A stretch of 64,000 nt of DNA. Source: Acholoe squamosa. Its lineage: Eukaryota > Annelida > Polychaeta > Phyllodocida > Polynoidae. The stretch lies in contig OX439044.1 of NCBI GenBank assembly GCA_949317995.1, positions 27,848,733 through 27,912,732 on the forward strand. Reading direction: 5' to 3'. The notes under the pieces were generated by a model. The model did not search any database and was not told the DNA's origin. It saw nothing but the letters and a program-made list of their open reading frames with translations. The position numbers and the translations under genes are program-made. Shown one piece after another: positions 1 to 8,853 of the stretch (positions are counted from its first letter, which is position 1; every line of letters begins with the position of its first letter).

Positions 1-89
1 CTCAAAGTCCTGAGATACATCATGCATAGTTGGGAGTTCCGGAGAGGTGACAGACCTTGGATGAACTTGTATTGGCGCTATGCTATATG

Positions 90-143
<54 letters not shown>

Positions 144-798
144 TTATTTAGTATACTGCTGTTAAACTGCTCACTCGGACTCAAGTTTTGTGAACACCCA
201 TATCTTATTATAAACCTATACGCCCTCTATTTAACATGACACCGGTACCCTGATCATACATCAAGTCTTGTATTGTTCATCGATTATAAAACAAAACGAT
301 AGGTTTAACAAATTGTTTTTATAGTACTCACCTTCCAAACAAACGTCTGAGCATATTTACACCTCTTCTGAGGAAATCCATGATGTTCTACCGATAGAAT
401 GAGACTTTCCTGTTCCGGAATTTTGAGAGATAACGTCGTTTTTTGTTTAGTCGAAGGTCAAACTAAACTACCGCATAGAGTTAGCTTAAAACCCTGTAGA
501 CGGCGCTCAAATCGTAGAGATGTAGTAGTTACCACATTAACCGCTAGATGTCCTCACTGCGCTATACTATCCCTGTTCCCGCCACAGTGGAGGGTTCTAG
601 CTCCTGACCTGTCCGAATAACCAGGGCATCATTGCCTAATACCTGATGTCCTCTCTGACCCCTTTGACCTTGGTAGATAACTAGACCTGATTAGAATGCT
701 TCCTTATGACACTGACCTCATTTGGGGATCAGAAGGCGCCAGGAAACAGGGCGGGGACCTACACGCTCAAGACTCTAGGCTCTCTAACTTTAGCCAGA
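1..798. other. left flank of the compact gene cluster, no convincing gene
   Basis: Apart from a GA microsatellite at about 92-134, this stretch shows no convincing gene. An open frame of 73 codons at 399-620 has no recognisable domain and no supporting context. The 80 bases before position 799 are locally GC-richer and may hold the promoter and 5' leader of the gene that follows. The window starts here, so the true left boundary of the virus-like cluster, including any terminal inverted repeat, cannot be seen. Confidence 0.5.
92..134. repeat. (GA)n microsatellite
   Basis: An almost pure GA dinucleotide tract of about 43 bases with one late interruption. A mirror-image CT tract lies at 8801-8850 in the same gene cluster. 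Confidence 0.95.
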
Positions 799-1281
799 AT
801 GCCGGCATTAAAATTCACAGCATATAACGATGTGCTCGTGTGGGATGCAAATGAGGAGGGCGATAAGTTCATGCAGGTTATTTATCATGTGTCACCAACA
901 CTGAATCTGCGCCTGAATTATAATGATGTTAACTCTGAGGAGTGTGAGGCTGAGTTCTGTATAATGCCCAGCCCCGATGATGACACGGAGGAGTATACCA
1001 TAGAAATAACTTTCGAGGAGTGGCGCGACATGGTTCAAAAGATTGAACTTATTAACGATCTAGCAACGGAACCCTGGCCTGTTTTCACTAAATGTGTGAC
1101 GAAGGGGTTCATTTTCCAGAAGACCCCAGGTAAAGACAATTTCACCGTCTTTTCTGCACTAGGATCTTATGACTCGTTCACAATGAACAGTGTGGAATTG
1201 ATTCGTCTGTTCTCAATGCTGGAGCATGCAAATGTCCAGAGCGTGGAATATTATAAATCACTCCTGCCGGGACATTTTTAA
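799..1281 (+). CDS. hypothetical protein of the virus-like cluster, possibly a tandem PC4-like domain protein
   Basis: An intact frame of 160 residues from ATG 799; an in-frame ATG at 706 would add 31 residues. I prefer 799 because the added segment is low-information and a splice-acceptor-like TTTAG lies just upstream. No family is firmly recognised. Twice a block of beta-strand-like sequence is followed by an amphipathic helix: EITFEEWRDMVQKIELIND in the middle and SVELIRLFSMLEHANV near the end. The first resembles the strand-turn-helix that closes the PC4/SUB1 ssDNA-binding domain, which also has a tryptophan at the helix start. A clearer PC4-like gene lies in the same cluster at 7208-8522. 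The protein is acidic and has no signal peptide or membrane segment. It is transcribed toward the polymerase gene (convergent). The coding call is fairly safe; the PC4 link is a guess. Confidence 0.6.
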   Translation: MPALKFTAYNDVLVWDANEEGDKFMQVIYHVSPTLNLRLNYNDVNSEECEAEFCIMPSPDDDTEEYTIEITFEEWRDMVQKIELINDLATEPWPVFTKCVTKGFIFQKTPGKDNFTVFSALGSYDSFTMNSVELIRLFSMLEHANVQSVEYYKSLLPGHF

Positions 1282-1741
1282 AGACTTATTGGATTAACTG
1301 ATAATGCTGTTACGTAATACCATGGACCTTTCCTACCGTGTATCACCAAAGACTCTGTCCTAACGACAGACTAAAGACTGCGCAATGCATGCCATTCAAA
1401 TGATACTAGAATGACTGCTTTTTTAGAGACCTGTATACTCTAGATTTAAATACTCCAGACTTGAATATTCCAGAATTGATACTACAGACTTGCTACTTGT
1501 CATGTATGTAGCATGTTTATATCACCCTACCGGGTATGATTATTGACTGCTTCATTTATTTTGATACTACCAAGCATGTGAAATTGTTGAGATTATCTAT
1601 ATATTCTGATAAAAACAAACACATCAGTGTGACATCAGTGTGAAATTTATTTTGTTTTATTGACACTAAATCAATGCACAGATTTGCTATAGGAGTAGCT
1701 TATAGAAGTTTGGGACAGAGTTTGTGACTTACTGGCACACA
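1282..1741. terminator. convergent intergenic gap with minus-strand polyadenylation signals
   Basis: This gap lies between two convergent genes. On the minus strand, AATAAA occurs at 1656-1661 and 1646-1651, about 80-95 bases beyond the polymerase stop at 1742, the expected place for its poly(A) signal. No clear AATAAA follows the plus-strand gene ending at 1281. The rest is AT-rich with nothing recognisable. Confidence 0.5.
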
Positions 1742-4618
1742 TCAGTATCCAAAAGGTATAGTCTCACCATCGATTAAAACATAACGCTTTGCAAAGACAC
1801 ATTGAAAACATTTAAGCTGTTCTATAGTGCGTATAACAGCAGAAGCTTTATCACGAGTAATAAAACTTCTGTTCTTTACCATCATTTTGAGAGGCTTGTA
1901 CACCTCCTGACCAGCTCTAGCTCTCAGTTCAGTAAGTAGTAAGTCTTTCATGCTGGTAAAGTTTATGTTTTCTGATACACTCTGCGTCAGGTTTATACCT
2001 TTTATTTTACATATGACATCTTGCTTGTTACCCTCAAAATCACATGTTTTGTAAGCATAACTTTTAGGCCCTGTGGAAACAAATTCATAAATAAAATGAC
2101 CTTCAGGTAGCTCATTAGTTAGGTCGCCTAAATAATCACCAGTAGGTGGTGTGTATTCGCTACAGTTATGTGGAGGGTTAATGTATGATCTGAATATTAT
2201 ACTATCAGTATCATAATACATGACACGTCTATCCAAACGTTTCAGGATAGAATACAGTTTCATTCGAGCATGAGCTGTAGTGTATGCTGCTATGACAACG
2301 TTTATTTTACTATTAGGTTGTACAAATTCCCTCTTTGATTTGTATTCCACGAATATAACATTTTCATTGACCAGTTGAATGTTGCATATTTCTTTTCTTT
2401 TATCAGTTATAAGTTTAAAATATTCAGCAGGTTCTGTAATGTAGACTGATTTCGTTTGATTTTGCTTCTGACCAAACTTACCCCAAAAACAATTCAGCAT
2501 TAGCTTAGCAACCGCTCTCAACCCAGGGTTATATTCTATGTTATCAGGGTCTAAAAGTATTCCCTCCCTCTCGTAATAGTGGTTAATGTAGGTTTGCCGG
2601 TCTTCAGGTGTTTTAACCCAGCTAGGCCAGCCACTTTTCTCTTGCTTTATTTTCAGAAAAGCATTGATGTACTCAGTGAAAAGCCCTCCAGTTTTTGTCT
2701 TTTTATCATATACAGAAACGTTGTCATAGTGCCATGCCTCATATACTTTAACTATTTTATACCCAGCTCTTACAGCTTCTTTCAGTTCCATGGATACCCA
2801 TGTACCGGTGATCATACGTTTACTATCAGAGTGATTACATGAGTAAGATTGCCCGTTAAAAAAACCATAAAATGCAGAGAAATAGTCATCTTTATCACTG
2901 GTGCTATTAAATATATTATCGGCTGATACAACACACGATTTACATAAGGTGAAATATAACCTATCTTTATACCTCATCGGTAGTACAGGGTGATACAATT
3001 TCCTTGGTGGTAAGACAGAACATTTTATCAGCCCTTCAATGTTTTCTATGTCAACATTCTCACTCCACTGTTCAGCAGGTATTACTCTATGCTCACCGCA
3101 CGGGTATTTACAGTATTTGTTTACATAAGGATACAAACTAGTGAAGTCCATGTACTCTATTTTCTCATTCCTACCGCATTTATGATATGTTTTAGTTGTA
3201 TCTACTCTACCGCCGTAAAAAGCATCTCTTGGCTGTAAGGGTTCGACAATTGAAACATCATTCATTACAGAGTTGTATTTTACAGTCTTTCGTAGCTCAT
3301 CAAAATCACAACTCCAGATGGTCTCAATTGAGTACCCTAAATCCCTAATTTCTTCATCAAGTCTCATTGTATTCTGGTACAGGACGCCCATACTTTTACT
3401 CAAAAAAGTATTATACACTTGAGATGGGTAACATTTATCGTGACCATGAATAAAACAACTATGGAATTGGTAGACAGTGCGTGAACCTGAATGATACCCG
3501 TCTACTTTTCTACCACCTATTCTAAATTCACCTTTTTTAGACCTAGCATGTCTTAATTGAATACCTTTTGTTCTTTCTATATATATTAACCATAGCATAC
3601 TATGTACTGAATGATTATCATAAGGTTTAAAATGAGCTACTACAGGGATAGTGTTTTCTTTAATGAACATAGTTCTGTACACAAGATTGCAGGCAGAAGC
3701 TATAGTTAGACATTTCTCAAAGGGATCGATTTTGTGTTTGCCCGAGATTTCCATAAAAATATTTCTAAATTCCAAGCAACCACGACGGAGGATATGTACA
3801 TCACTTTTACAATAATCTATTAACTCCTTTTTAAAATTGAAATCACTTAAAAGGTTTGAATCATACCATTTAACAAATTCTTTATGTACACTAGGTTTCA
3901 TGCTCCACGGCATATAGAAATAAGTTGGAGGTAGAACTTGATCATGATGATTTTGATTAGATTTTTTATTGAATAAATGCGGAAAAAATCCTTTACATAA
4001 TTCAGGAATGTTAAATGTCTTAGGTATCTTAGAGAGAGCCATTGGGAGAAAATTCAGGGAGTCTAAAAAACGGATATTGTATGGAGGGACTTTGAGACTC
4101 ATTACCTTACCACCATTGTAAATAATACCTGGTTTCAGTATTTTAGAATAAATGTAGGTTAAAATGAAATAAGAGTCATACCCATGGAAATTATGACATA
4201 TCATTTTACTGTTTTTGTGTTCTTTCACTAAAGCCCATTCACAGAACCTCTCTACGCACCCCTCACCATAAAAAACATGTTGATTTATACCACACGTGTC
4301 ACAACTAGAAGCAGCGTCAAATTTTCTCTGAGCATGCCCTGATTTAATACAGTCATGACATGTGCGCTCTGCTATACATAGATTGGGTACATGCTTGCCT
4401 GTATCTTGAGTACATTCTATATCAAAAAATATATATCGCTGGACTGATAAGTCTTTAGTTTCCGACTCAGAAATAGACTTAACCTTTTGAATATAACAAA
4501 TATGCTCATTCAAGGTATTATAATCAACATGACAGATACCACATTTTTTCATGAAGCATACATGGCGTTTAGATGCACCCTTATTAATCAAAAGCTTATT
4601 TTTTCTTCTTAAGAACAT
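1742..4618 (-). CDS. protein-primed family-B DNA polymerase, exonuclease and polymerase part (Maverick/adintovirus type)
   Basis: An intact, intronless frame of 958 residues. A Cys/His cluster lies at about 21-41. The 3'-5' exonuclease has Exo I at 66-68 (FFDIECT), Exo II at about 143-151 (NFHGYDSYF) and Exo III at 269-274 (YCKSDV). A stretch at about 380-400 with HSCFIHGHDKCYP resembles the endonuclease-like Cys/His insert common in animal polymerases of this type. Polymerase motif A is at 491-497 (DFTSLYP), motif B at about 706-717 (LMLNCFWGKFGQ), motif C at 801-809 (YYDTDSIIF), and the late K-x-Y at about 852-857. The long spacer between A and B fits the TPR insert of protein-primed enzymes. 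All catalytic aspartates are present, so the enzyme may be active. Related proteins usually carry the domain found here in the neighbouring frame 4620-5993 on the same chain. Here the start ATG lies one base after that frame's stop. Confidence 0.93.
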   Translation of the reverse strand: MFLRRKNKLLINKGASKRHVCFMKKCGICHVDYNTLNEHICYIQKVKSISESETKDLSVQRYIFFDIECTQDTGKHVPNLCIAERTCHDCIKSGHAQRKFDAASSCDTCGINQHVFYGEGCVERFCEWALVKEHKNSKMICHNFHGYDSYFILTYIYSKILKPGIIYNGGKVMSLKVPPYNIRFLDSLNFLPMALSKIPKTFNIPELCKGFFPHLFNKKSNQNHHDQVLPPTYFYMPWSMKPSVHKEFVKWYDSNLLSDFNFKKELIDYCKSDVHILRRGCLEFRNIFMEISGKHKIDPFEKCLTIASACNLVYRTMFIKENTIPVVAHFKPYDNHSVHSMLWLIYIERTKGIQLRHARSKKGEFRIGGRKVDGYHSGSRTVYQFHSCFIHGHDKCYPSQVYNTFLSKSMGVLYQNTMRLDEEIRDLGYSIETIWSCDFDELRKTVKYNSVMNDVSIVEPLQPRDAFYGGRVDTTKTYHKCGRNEKIEYMDFTSLYPYVNKYCKYPCGEHRVIPAEQWSENVDIENIEGLIKCSVLPPRKLYHPVLPMRYKDRLYFTLCKSCVVSADNIFNSTSDKDDYFSAFYGFFNGQSYSCNHSDSKRMITGTWVSMELKEAVRAGYKIVKVYEAWHYDNVSVYDKKTKTGGLFTEYINAFLKIKQEKSGWPSWVKTPEDRQTYINHYYEREGILLDPDNIEYNPGLRAVAKLMLNCFWGKFGQKQNQTKSVYITEPAEYFKLITDKRKEICNIQLVNENVIFVEYKSKREFVQPNSKINVVIAAYTTAHARMKLYSILKRLDRRVMYYDTDSIIFRSYINPPHNCSEYTPPTGDYLGDLTNELPEGHFIYEFVSTGPKSYAYKTCDFEGNKQDVICKIKGINLTQSVSENINFTSMKDLLLTELRARAGQEVYKPLKMMVKNRSFITRDKASAVIRTIEQLKCFQCVFAKRYVLIDGETIPFGY

Positions 4619-4619
4619 A

Positions 4620-5993
4620 TTACAGGTTCTGGCACACAGATTTTCTCATCTTTTTTTTTTTACTAGTACCAGAACCACTACCACGATATGCAGGGTATTT
4701 TTTAGAGTGAAAATTGAAACAGTCCATACCCTTGAAACTACGGTTGCATTTCACACAGTAAAACCATTCGGCATCGTTCTCAGGTTTATGTTCATGTTTA
4801 CACAATTTACATATGTCTTTACATGCATGCTGGTGGTGATTATTAGTACGTGCATAACATATAGTACAGAAATGACACCTACCGAAAAAGGAAGGGAGAC
4901 TTGTAAGAACATCAAAATGACCATCTGAGTGATATAGGCTTATTATCCGGGGTGTTTTAACACGATTATCATAGATTATAGAATTTAAGTGATCTTTAGA
5001 AACTATCATGATGCGGTATCCTTTCAGGGCTTTAGACAATTTGTCAAACATAGGCAGTGTTATACGAGTGTTGTAGGGTATCTTAGAGAATTTATATAAT
5101 TTTTTGACCATGCGTAACTGCAGCAATTTATTTTCACAGACTTTCCGTACTGCGCTGTTCAGACGGTTACCACTGCTGTCTGCTAGAACTTTACCCACAA
5201 CCAAGGCTCGAATGGCACAGCAATTATCTCTATTCTTGATATATATTACACACCTTTTAATTTTGAGAAGATGAGTGATTGGTTCCCGCCCTGATCCTGA
5301 AGGAACTTTGACATGAGTCACTGTTATCGTGCAACCCTTGTTCAGGTTAAAAACACTGAAACTCTGTAAAACTCTGTCTATCTCGGTTAGAATATCTCTA
5401 GCACTGATGCTACTAACCGTATTGAAATGTATGAGTATAGGATAGTCTATATCTCTACTGTCTATGGTCATTCTAATTAGATCGTCAGAACCAAATTTCA
5501 AAGTTAGTTCTTCAACCAGTTTCTCAAAAACTTCAAAAAGCCTTGCCAAAACATCCTTCATAGATTTAAATTTTTCATTCATATTTAATCTAAAAGTGTA
5601 TGTTGTATGTCTAACCTGGAATTTTCTTGAAAATTGCTCATTCACCTGACGCAATGAATATAACCCCCCTGATCCAAAACCCTGATCAGTAATGTCTGGG
5701 GAATTTTGATCAGTTGGTATAGGTTGAGAACCGGCATGGCTGCTATTCTGGTTATCATTATGATTATCATTATCGTTACCAATAGCATTAAGACCATGAC
5801 GCCTGTCTAAATGCAGATTCAGGTTGCCACGTTTAGGGAATTCTTTCCCACAGACATGACAGATATGTTTGGTAACTGTGTGAGCTGCAGGGGAGGCACC
5901 ATTTCCTTTTTTCTCAGGAGGGTGTGTTTTAATATGCTTATTGAGATAAAAAATCTTTTTATATGACTTACCACAAACAGGACAGTCAAACAT
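4620..5993 (-). CDS. zinc-finger N-terminal half of the PolB protein, as a separate reading frame
   Basis: An intact frame of 457 residues. It starts with two C2H2 fingers (CPVCGKSYKK at about 4-13; CHVCGKEFPKRG at about 45-56), followed by a polar Asn/Asp linker. A middle domain of about 240 residues resembles the N-terminal region of animal Maverick/adintovirus-like polymerases. A Cys/His-rich C-terminal region follows (CTICYARTNNHH; CVKCNRSFKGMDC). The frame ends just after an A11 tract that encodes four lysines. Its stop and the ATG of the polymerase frame are separated by one base (TAATATG), in different frames. The pair looks like one ancestral protein now split. Options are stop-start reinitiation, programmed frameshifting, separate transcripts, or a damaging indel. 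Both halves have kept long open frames, which argues against old decay. Confidence 0.8.
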   Translation of the reverse strand: MFDCPVCGKSYKKIFYLNKHIKTHPPEKKGNGASPAAHTVTKHICHVCGKEFPKRGNLNLHLDRRHGLNAIGNDNDNHNDNQNSSHAGSQPIPTDQNSPDITDQGFGSGGLYSLRQVNEQFSRKFQVRHTTYTFRLNMNEKFKSMKDVLARLFEVFEKLVEELTLKFGSDDLIRMTIDSRDIDYPILIHFNTVSSISARDILTEIDRVLQSFSVFNLNKGCTITVTHVKVPSGSGREPITHLLKIKRCVIYIKNRDNCCAIRALVVGKVLADSSGNRLNSAVRKVCENKLLQLRMVKKLYKFSKIPYNTRITLPMFDKLSKALKGYRIMIVSKDHLNSIIYDNRVKTPRIISLYHSDGHFDVLTSLPSFFGRCHFCTICYARTNNHHQHACKDICKLCKHEHKPENDAEWFYCVKCNRSFKGMDCFNFHSKKYPAYRGSGSGTSKKKKMRKSVCQNL

Positions 5994-6024
5994 GATTTCA
6001 GTCTTGTGAGAATCAGTCTATTAT

Positions 6025-6906
6025 TCAGTTTATCATGAGATGACGCAGTGTTTTAAATCCAGGATCTACAATATCGTCTATTCTATCACAAATATTCTCT
6101 AGATCGGGGTCTGTTATATACAAGTCTCTGATAAATGCACTAGCATTAACCAACCAGAAAATATCCGATCTCAGATTATAAACATTATTTAAGAATGTAT
6201 GCCTGGATGTTACTGAAGGACTGATATATTTTCTAATCTCTATTATCAATAAGTCAAAGAAAAGCTCTTTGAACTTTATATCAATATCTCTACCAATATG
6301 CGCTAAGTTAAAAAGAATAGGAATTTTGAAGTTCTCAAAGTGTTCAGAGTTACCAGAAAATTCCAGAAAAAAAGAAACAATTTCTCCAGAATCTACAACC
6401 TTTACACCACAGCTTGCCAGACCCCGACCTATTTTGAAACCTTCTCGCGATTGCATTACATAGTGAAGGTCTCTTTTTTCTGAATAAACCTTAAAGATAG
6501 TGAGAGTTACAATTAACTTTTTAAATATCAGAAGTAATTCATAAGATCTGCTATAACATTTGTTTTCTGAGAGAATTGAGCCTAAACGCCTGTATAAATT
6601 CGAGCCAATGTTGTTGTGGATATTATCTAAACTATCACACACATCAAAAAGCCTGTGATAGAGGGTTTTGAGACAATTCAATCTGTCAATAAAAACTTCT
6701 ATATCAGACCAGTCATGAAGTGTTATAAAACGTCTCTTTATAAAGTATTTCCAGGTCTCTTTTAAAGAAAGAACACCCCGAGCTCTTTTTGAGGCTATAG
6801 CAAATCTGTGTAAGCTTTTTCTGTCATGTTCTAAGAATGTAATGACTAACCAAAAAATCTCCTGAGGGAGATCCGAGAGTGAAAAGCTAGAGCTAGAACT
6901 ATCCAT
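6025..6906 (-). CDS. F-box protein of the virus-like cluster
   Basis: An intact frame of 293 residues. After a serine-rich start, residues about 12-58 match an F-box: LPQEIFWLVITFL, a downstream SKRARG, then a WKYFIKRR-type end. F-boxes bind Skp1 and make the protein the substrate receptor of an SCF ubiquitin ligase. The remaining 235 residues form no repeat (no WD40, LRR or kelch) that I recognise; they are helical-looking and presumably bind the target. The gene lies 32 bases upstream of the polymerase N-terminal frame, on the same strand, as if part of one transcription block. Viral F-box proteins commonly redirect host ubiquitination; that role is inferred from the setting only. There is no signal peptide or membrane segment. 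Confidence 0.75.
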   Translation of the reverse strand: MDSSSSSFSLSDLPQEIFWLVITFLEHDRKSLHRFAIASKRARGVLSLKETWKYFIKRRFITLHDWSDIEVFIDRLNCLKTLYHRLFDVCDSLDNIHNNIGSNLYRRLGSILSENKCYSRSYELLLIFKKLIVTLTIFKVYSEKRDLHYVMQSREGFKIGRGLASCGVKVVDSGEIVSFFLEFSGNSEHFENFKIPILFNLAHIGRDIDIKFKELFFDLLIIEIRKYISPSVTSRHTFLNNVYNLRSDIFWLVNASAFIRDLYITDPDLENICDRIDDIVDPGFKTLRHLMIN

Positions 6907-7207
6907 AACATGTGAAATGTTAGAATGTATATGATAACTGACAACAAACCACCTCAGGATATACCCTTTGATTGTAAGAAGTCTCCAAATTTTATAATTA
7001 CTACAAATGTAAATTATAAGACCTTACATAGATTAAAAGAATAATAATTCTTAATGAATACACTGTGAAAGTGTCTATATGACGACCCTACATAAACTAC
7101 ACAGTCAGATTATCTATACTCTTTCTATACGCTCTGACTGCCTCTACATTGAAAACTGAAATACACCCAAAAAAGTTGAGGATTTCTTGCACGTAATACA
7201 CGTCTCA
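6907..7207. other. intergenic gap between F-box and PC4-like genes
   Basis: About 300 AT-rich bases that must hold the 3' end of the PC4-like gene and any promoter of the F-box gene. I see no clear TATA box or AATAAA on the minus strand here. Confidence 0.4.
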
Positions 7208-8522
7208 TTACTCACTGTCCTCCAACTCTTCAATCCTGCTGTCAACGGCCTCTATGTTGTCGCAAAGGGTCCGCCACTGATTCACAGTGAGGACAGCCCC
7301 ACCCTTTTTAATTGGCTGCCACAGCACCGAGTCTGGGTCCTCAGGGTCCCCGGCCGTCTCTATCCTTAACACCGTGTAAATCGAGACCAATGGCTCTCCA
7401 GTCAGATCATCATCCACCAGAATGCACTTCCTGTAAAAGTCAGGAGTATAATGTTTTATTTATTTAGAATAAATCTCATATATCATATAATGAGAGTTAT
7501 GATAATACTTATAGCATTTGCAATGTAATATAACTTTGTTATTAAACTATGTAATAATTCAGATTCCATGTCACTAGTGAGTAGATAGAGTGGAATTGAA
7601 ATTTTAATGAGATTATATGAAATTATTTTGTGATAGTTATACAGATTCATGTCAGTAGTAGATTAACATAACAAACTTAAAATTATAAATATCAAGAATA
7701 ACATAAATCAGTTAATCACAAATCATAACATACCTGAATGGTTTAGGAATTCCTCGGCGGATAAACTCAGGCTCAAGCCAGCACAGGACATCAGACTCTC
7801 TTTTTGGACCTCTCACGATGGACTCAGTTTGCTGTGGGGAGGCTGAGAATGACCCTCTGCTAACTCTAGGCTCGACAACCCCCCTCTTTGATGCTTTAGA
7901 CCCGCTCGAGGCAGTCTTAGGTGAAGCTGGAGGGTGTAAAGGCGATGATGATGGGGAAGGTCGTGGTGTTGAAGCGCGTGGCGGCGCACCACCCTTAACC
8001 CTACTGGTCTTAGTTGGGGTTTTAAATGGTGTGGCCTGAGATGCCCCCTCGGAGTCTTCCACAGTATCTGCGTCACCCTCCTCATCAGCATCGGCATACG
8101 TTAAGGCTTTGACAACCTTTTTGGGCGGAGGTGTAAAAACATCATCATCGCTGGGTGCGTCCTGGACCCAAACGTCCTCGTCTTCAGGCTGCTCAACAGG
8201 TAGTTTAGAATTTGAGGGTTCAGGAGGGGGGATGTTCTCGGCTTGAGGTGCTACATGCACTGCACGGCGCGTCTGCTTCCTTTTCAAAGCTGGCTGAGGA
8301 AGAAAAGAAAAAAAAGTCTTAATAAAAATCATAAATGATTATATAAACATTATCTATAATAATCAAATGTAATATGTCATAAACAGGAACGCTGTGAGAA
8401 CTTCATGTATAAACAGATGAATTATATTCCATGAAAAGATTTATGCATCCTTACATTACGTGTCCTTGCTATAATTCAATGAAAAGAGCAGAAGTTAATA
8501 GCGAATAACTCACCTTAGACAT
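7208..8522 (-). CDS. spliced PC4/SUB1-like single-stranded DNA-binding transcription cofactor
   Basis: Three exons on the minus strand: 8514-8522 (Met-Ser-Lys), 7734-8293 and 7208-7430, giving 264 codons with the stop. All four splice sites are strong: AAG|GTGAGT, a pyrimidine tract with TTCCTCAG, CAG|GTATGT and TTTTACAG. The phases fit (0, then 2). Residues about 4-185 are low-complexity, rich in Ser, Pro, acidic and basic residues. The last 80 residues resemble the PC4 ssDNA-binding domain: a short beta region (PFR continuing into CILVDDD), then GGAVLTVNQWRTLCDNIEAV, which matches the strand plus W-containing helix that ends PC4. PC4 binds melted DNA and helps RNA polymerase II transcription, replication and repair. 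Next to a DNA polymerase it could serve as a replication ssDNA-binding protein or late-transcription cofactor. Ordinary PC4 proteins are about 120-130 residues, so the N-terminal extension is unusually long. Confidence 0.72.
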
Positions 8523-8634
8523 TTTGAGGAGTGTTGTCTGATTAGGTTGAAAACTGGGTAAATTTCCACTGAAAGTAGCTCAGGTGAGTCTACAGCAAGG
8601 TTCAATATCAGTGTAGCGTTCCCCGCATGCCACA

Positions 8635-8731
8635 CCTTTTTTATACATCTCAGGTGGTCAGTGAGGGTGACCATGCGTCTACACCCCTAAGACCAATAAC
8701 GGTGCTGCTACGTCATAGTAAACCCCGCCCC
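8635..8731 (-). promoter_or_regulatory. compact Pol II promoter of the PC4-like gene
   Basis: On the minus strand a TATA box, TATAAAAAAGG, lies at 8635-8645, about 113 bases upstream of the ATG at 8522. Upstream of it are a CRE-like TGACGTA at 8709-8715 and a GC box GGGGCGGGG at 8723-8731. The spacing predicts transcription starting near 8605-8610 and a leader of about 85 bases. The (CT)n tract at 8801-8850 reads as GAGA repeats on this strand. This is the best-formed promoter in the window and resembles strong viral promoters in its compactness. Confidence 0.6.
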
Positions 8732-8800
8732 TCCTACAGCCAGGTACCGCTGAAGGACAACAGGCACCCTGTAGGACTGCTTTATCAACCCTCTGGGTGT

Positions 8801-8801
8801 C

Positions 8802-8850
<49 letters not shown>
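8801..8850. repeat. (CT)n microsatellite
   Basis: A 50-base CT tract with one A interruption near 8807, upstream of the promoter of the minus-strand gene block. Confidence 0.95.

Positions 8851-8851
<1 letters not shown>

Positions 8852-8853
<2 letters not shown>

Noticed and set aside
399..620. 73-codon open frame near the left edge
   Set aside because: No domain, no promoter context and ordinary composition for a chance frame.
4651..4661. A11 tract as a slippery site joining the two PolB frames
   Set aside because: The catalytic frame is closed by a stop immediately downstream of the tract, so slippage there alone cannot link the two frames.
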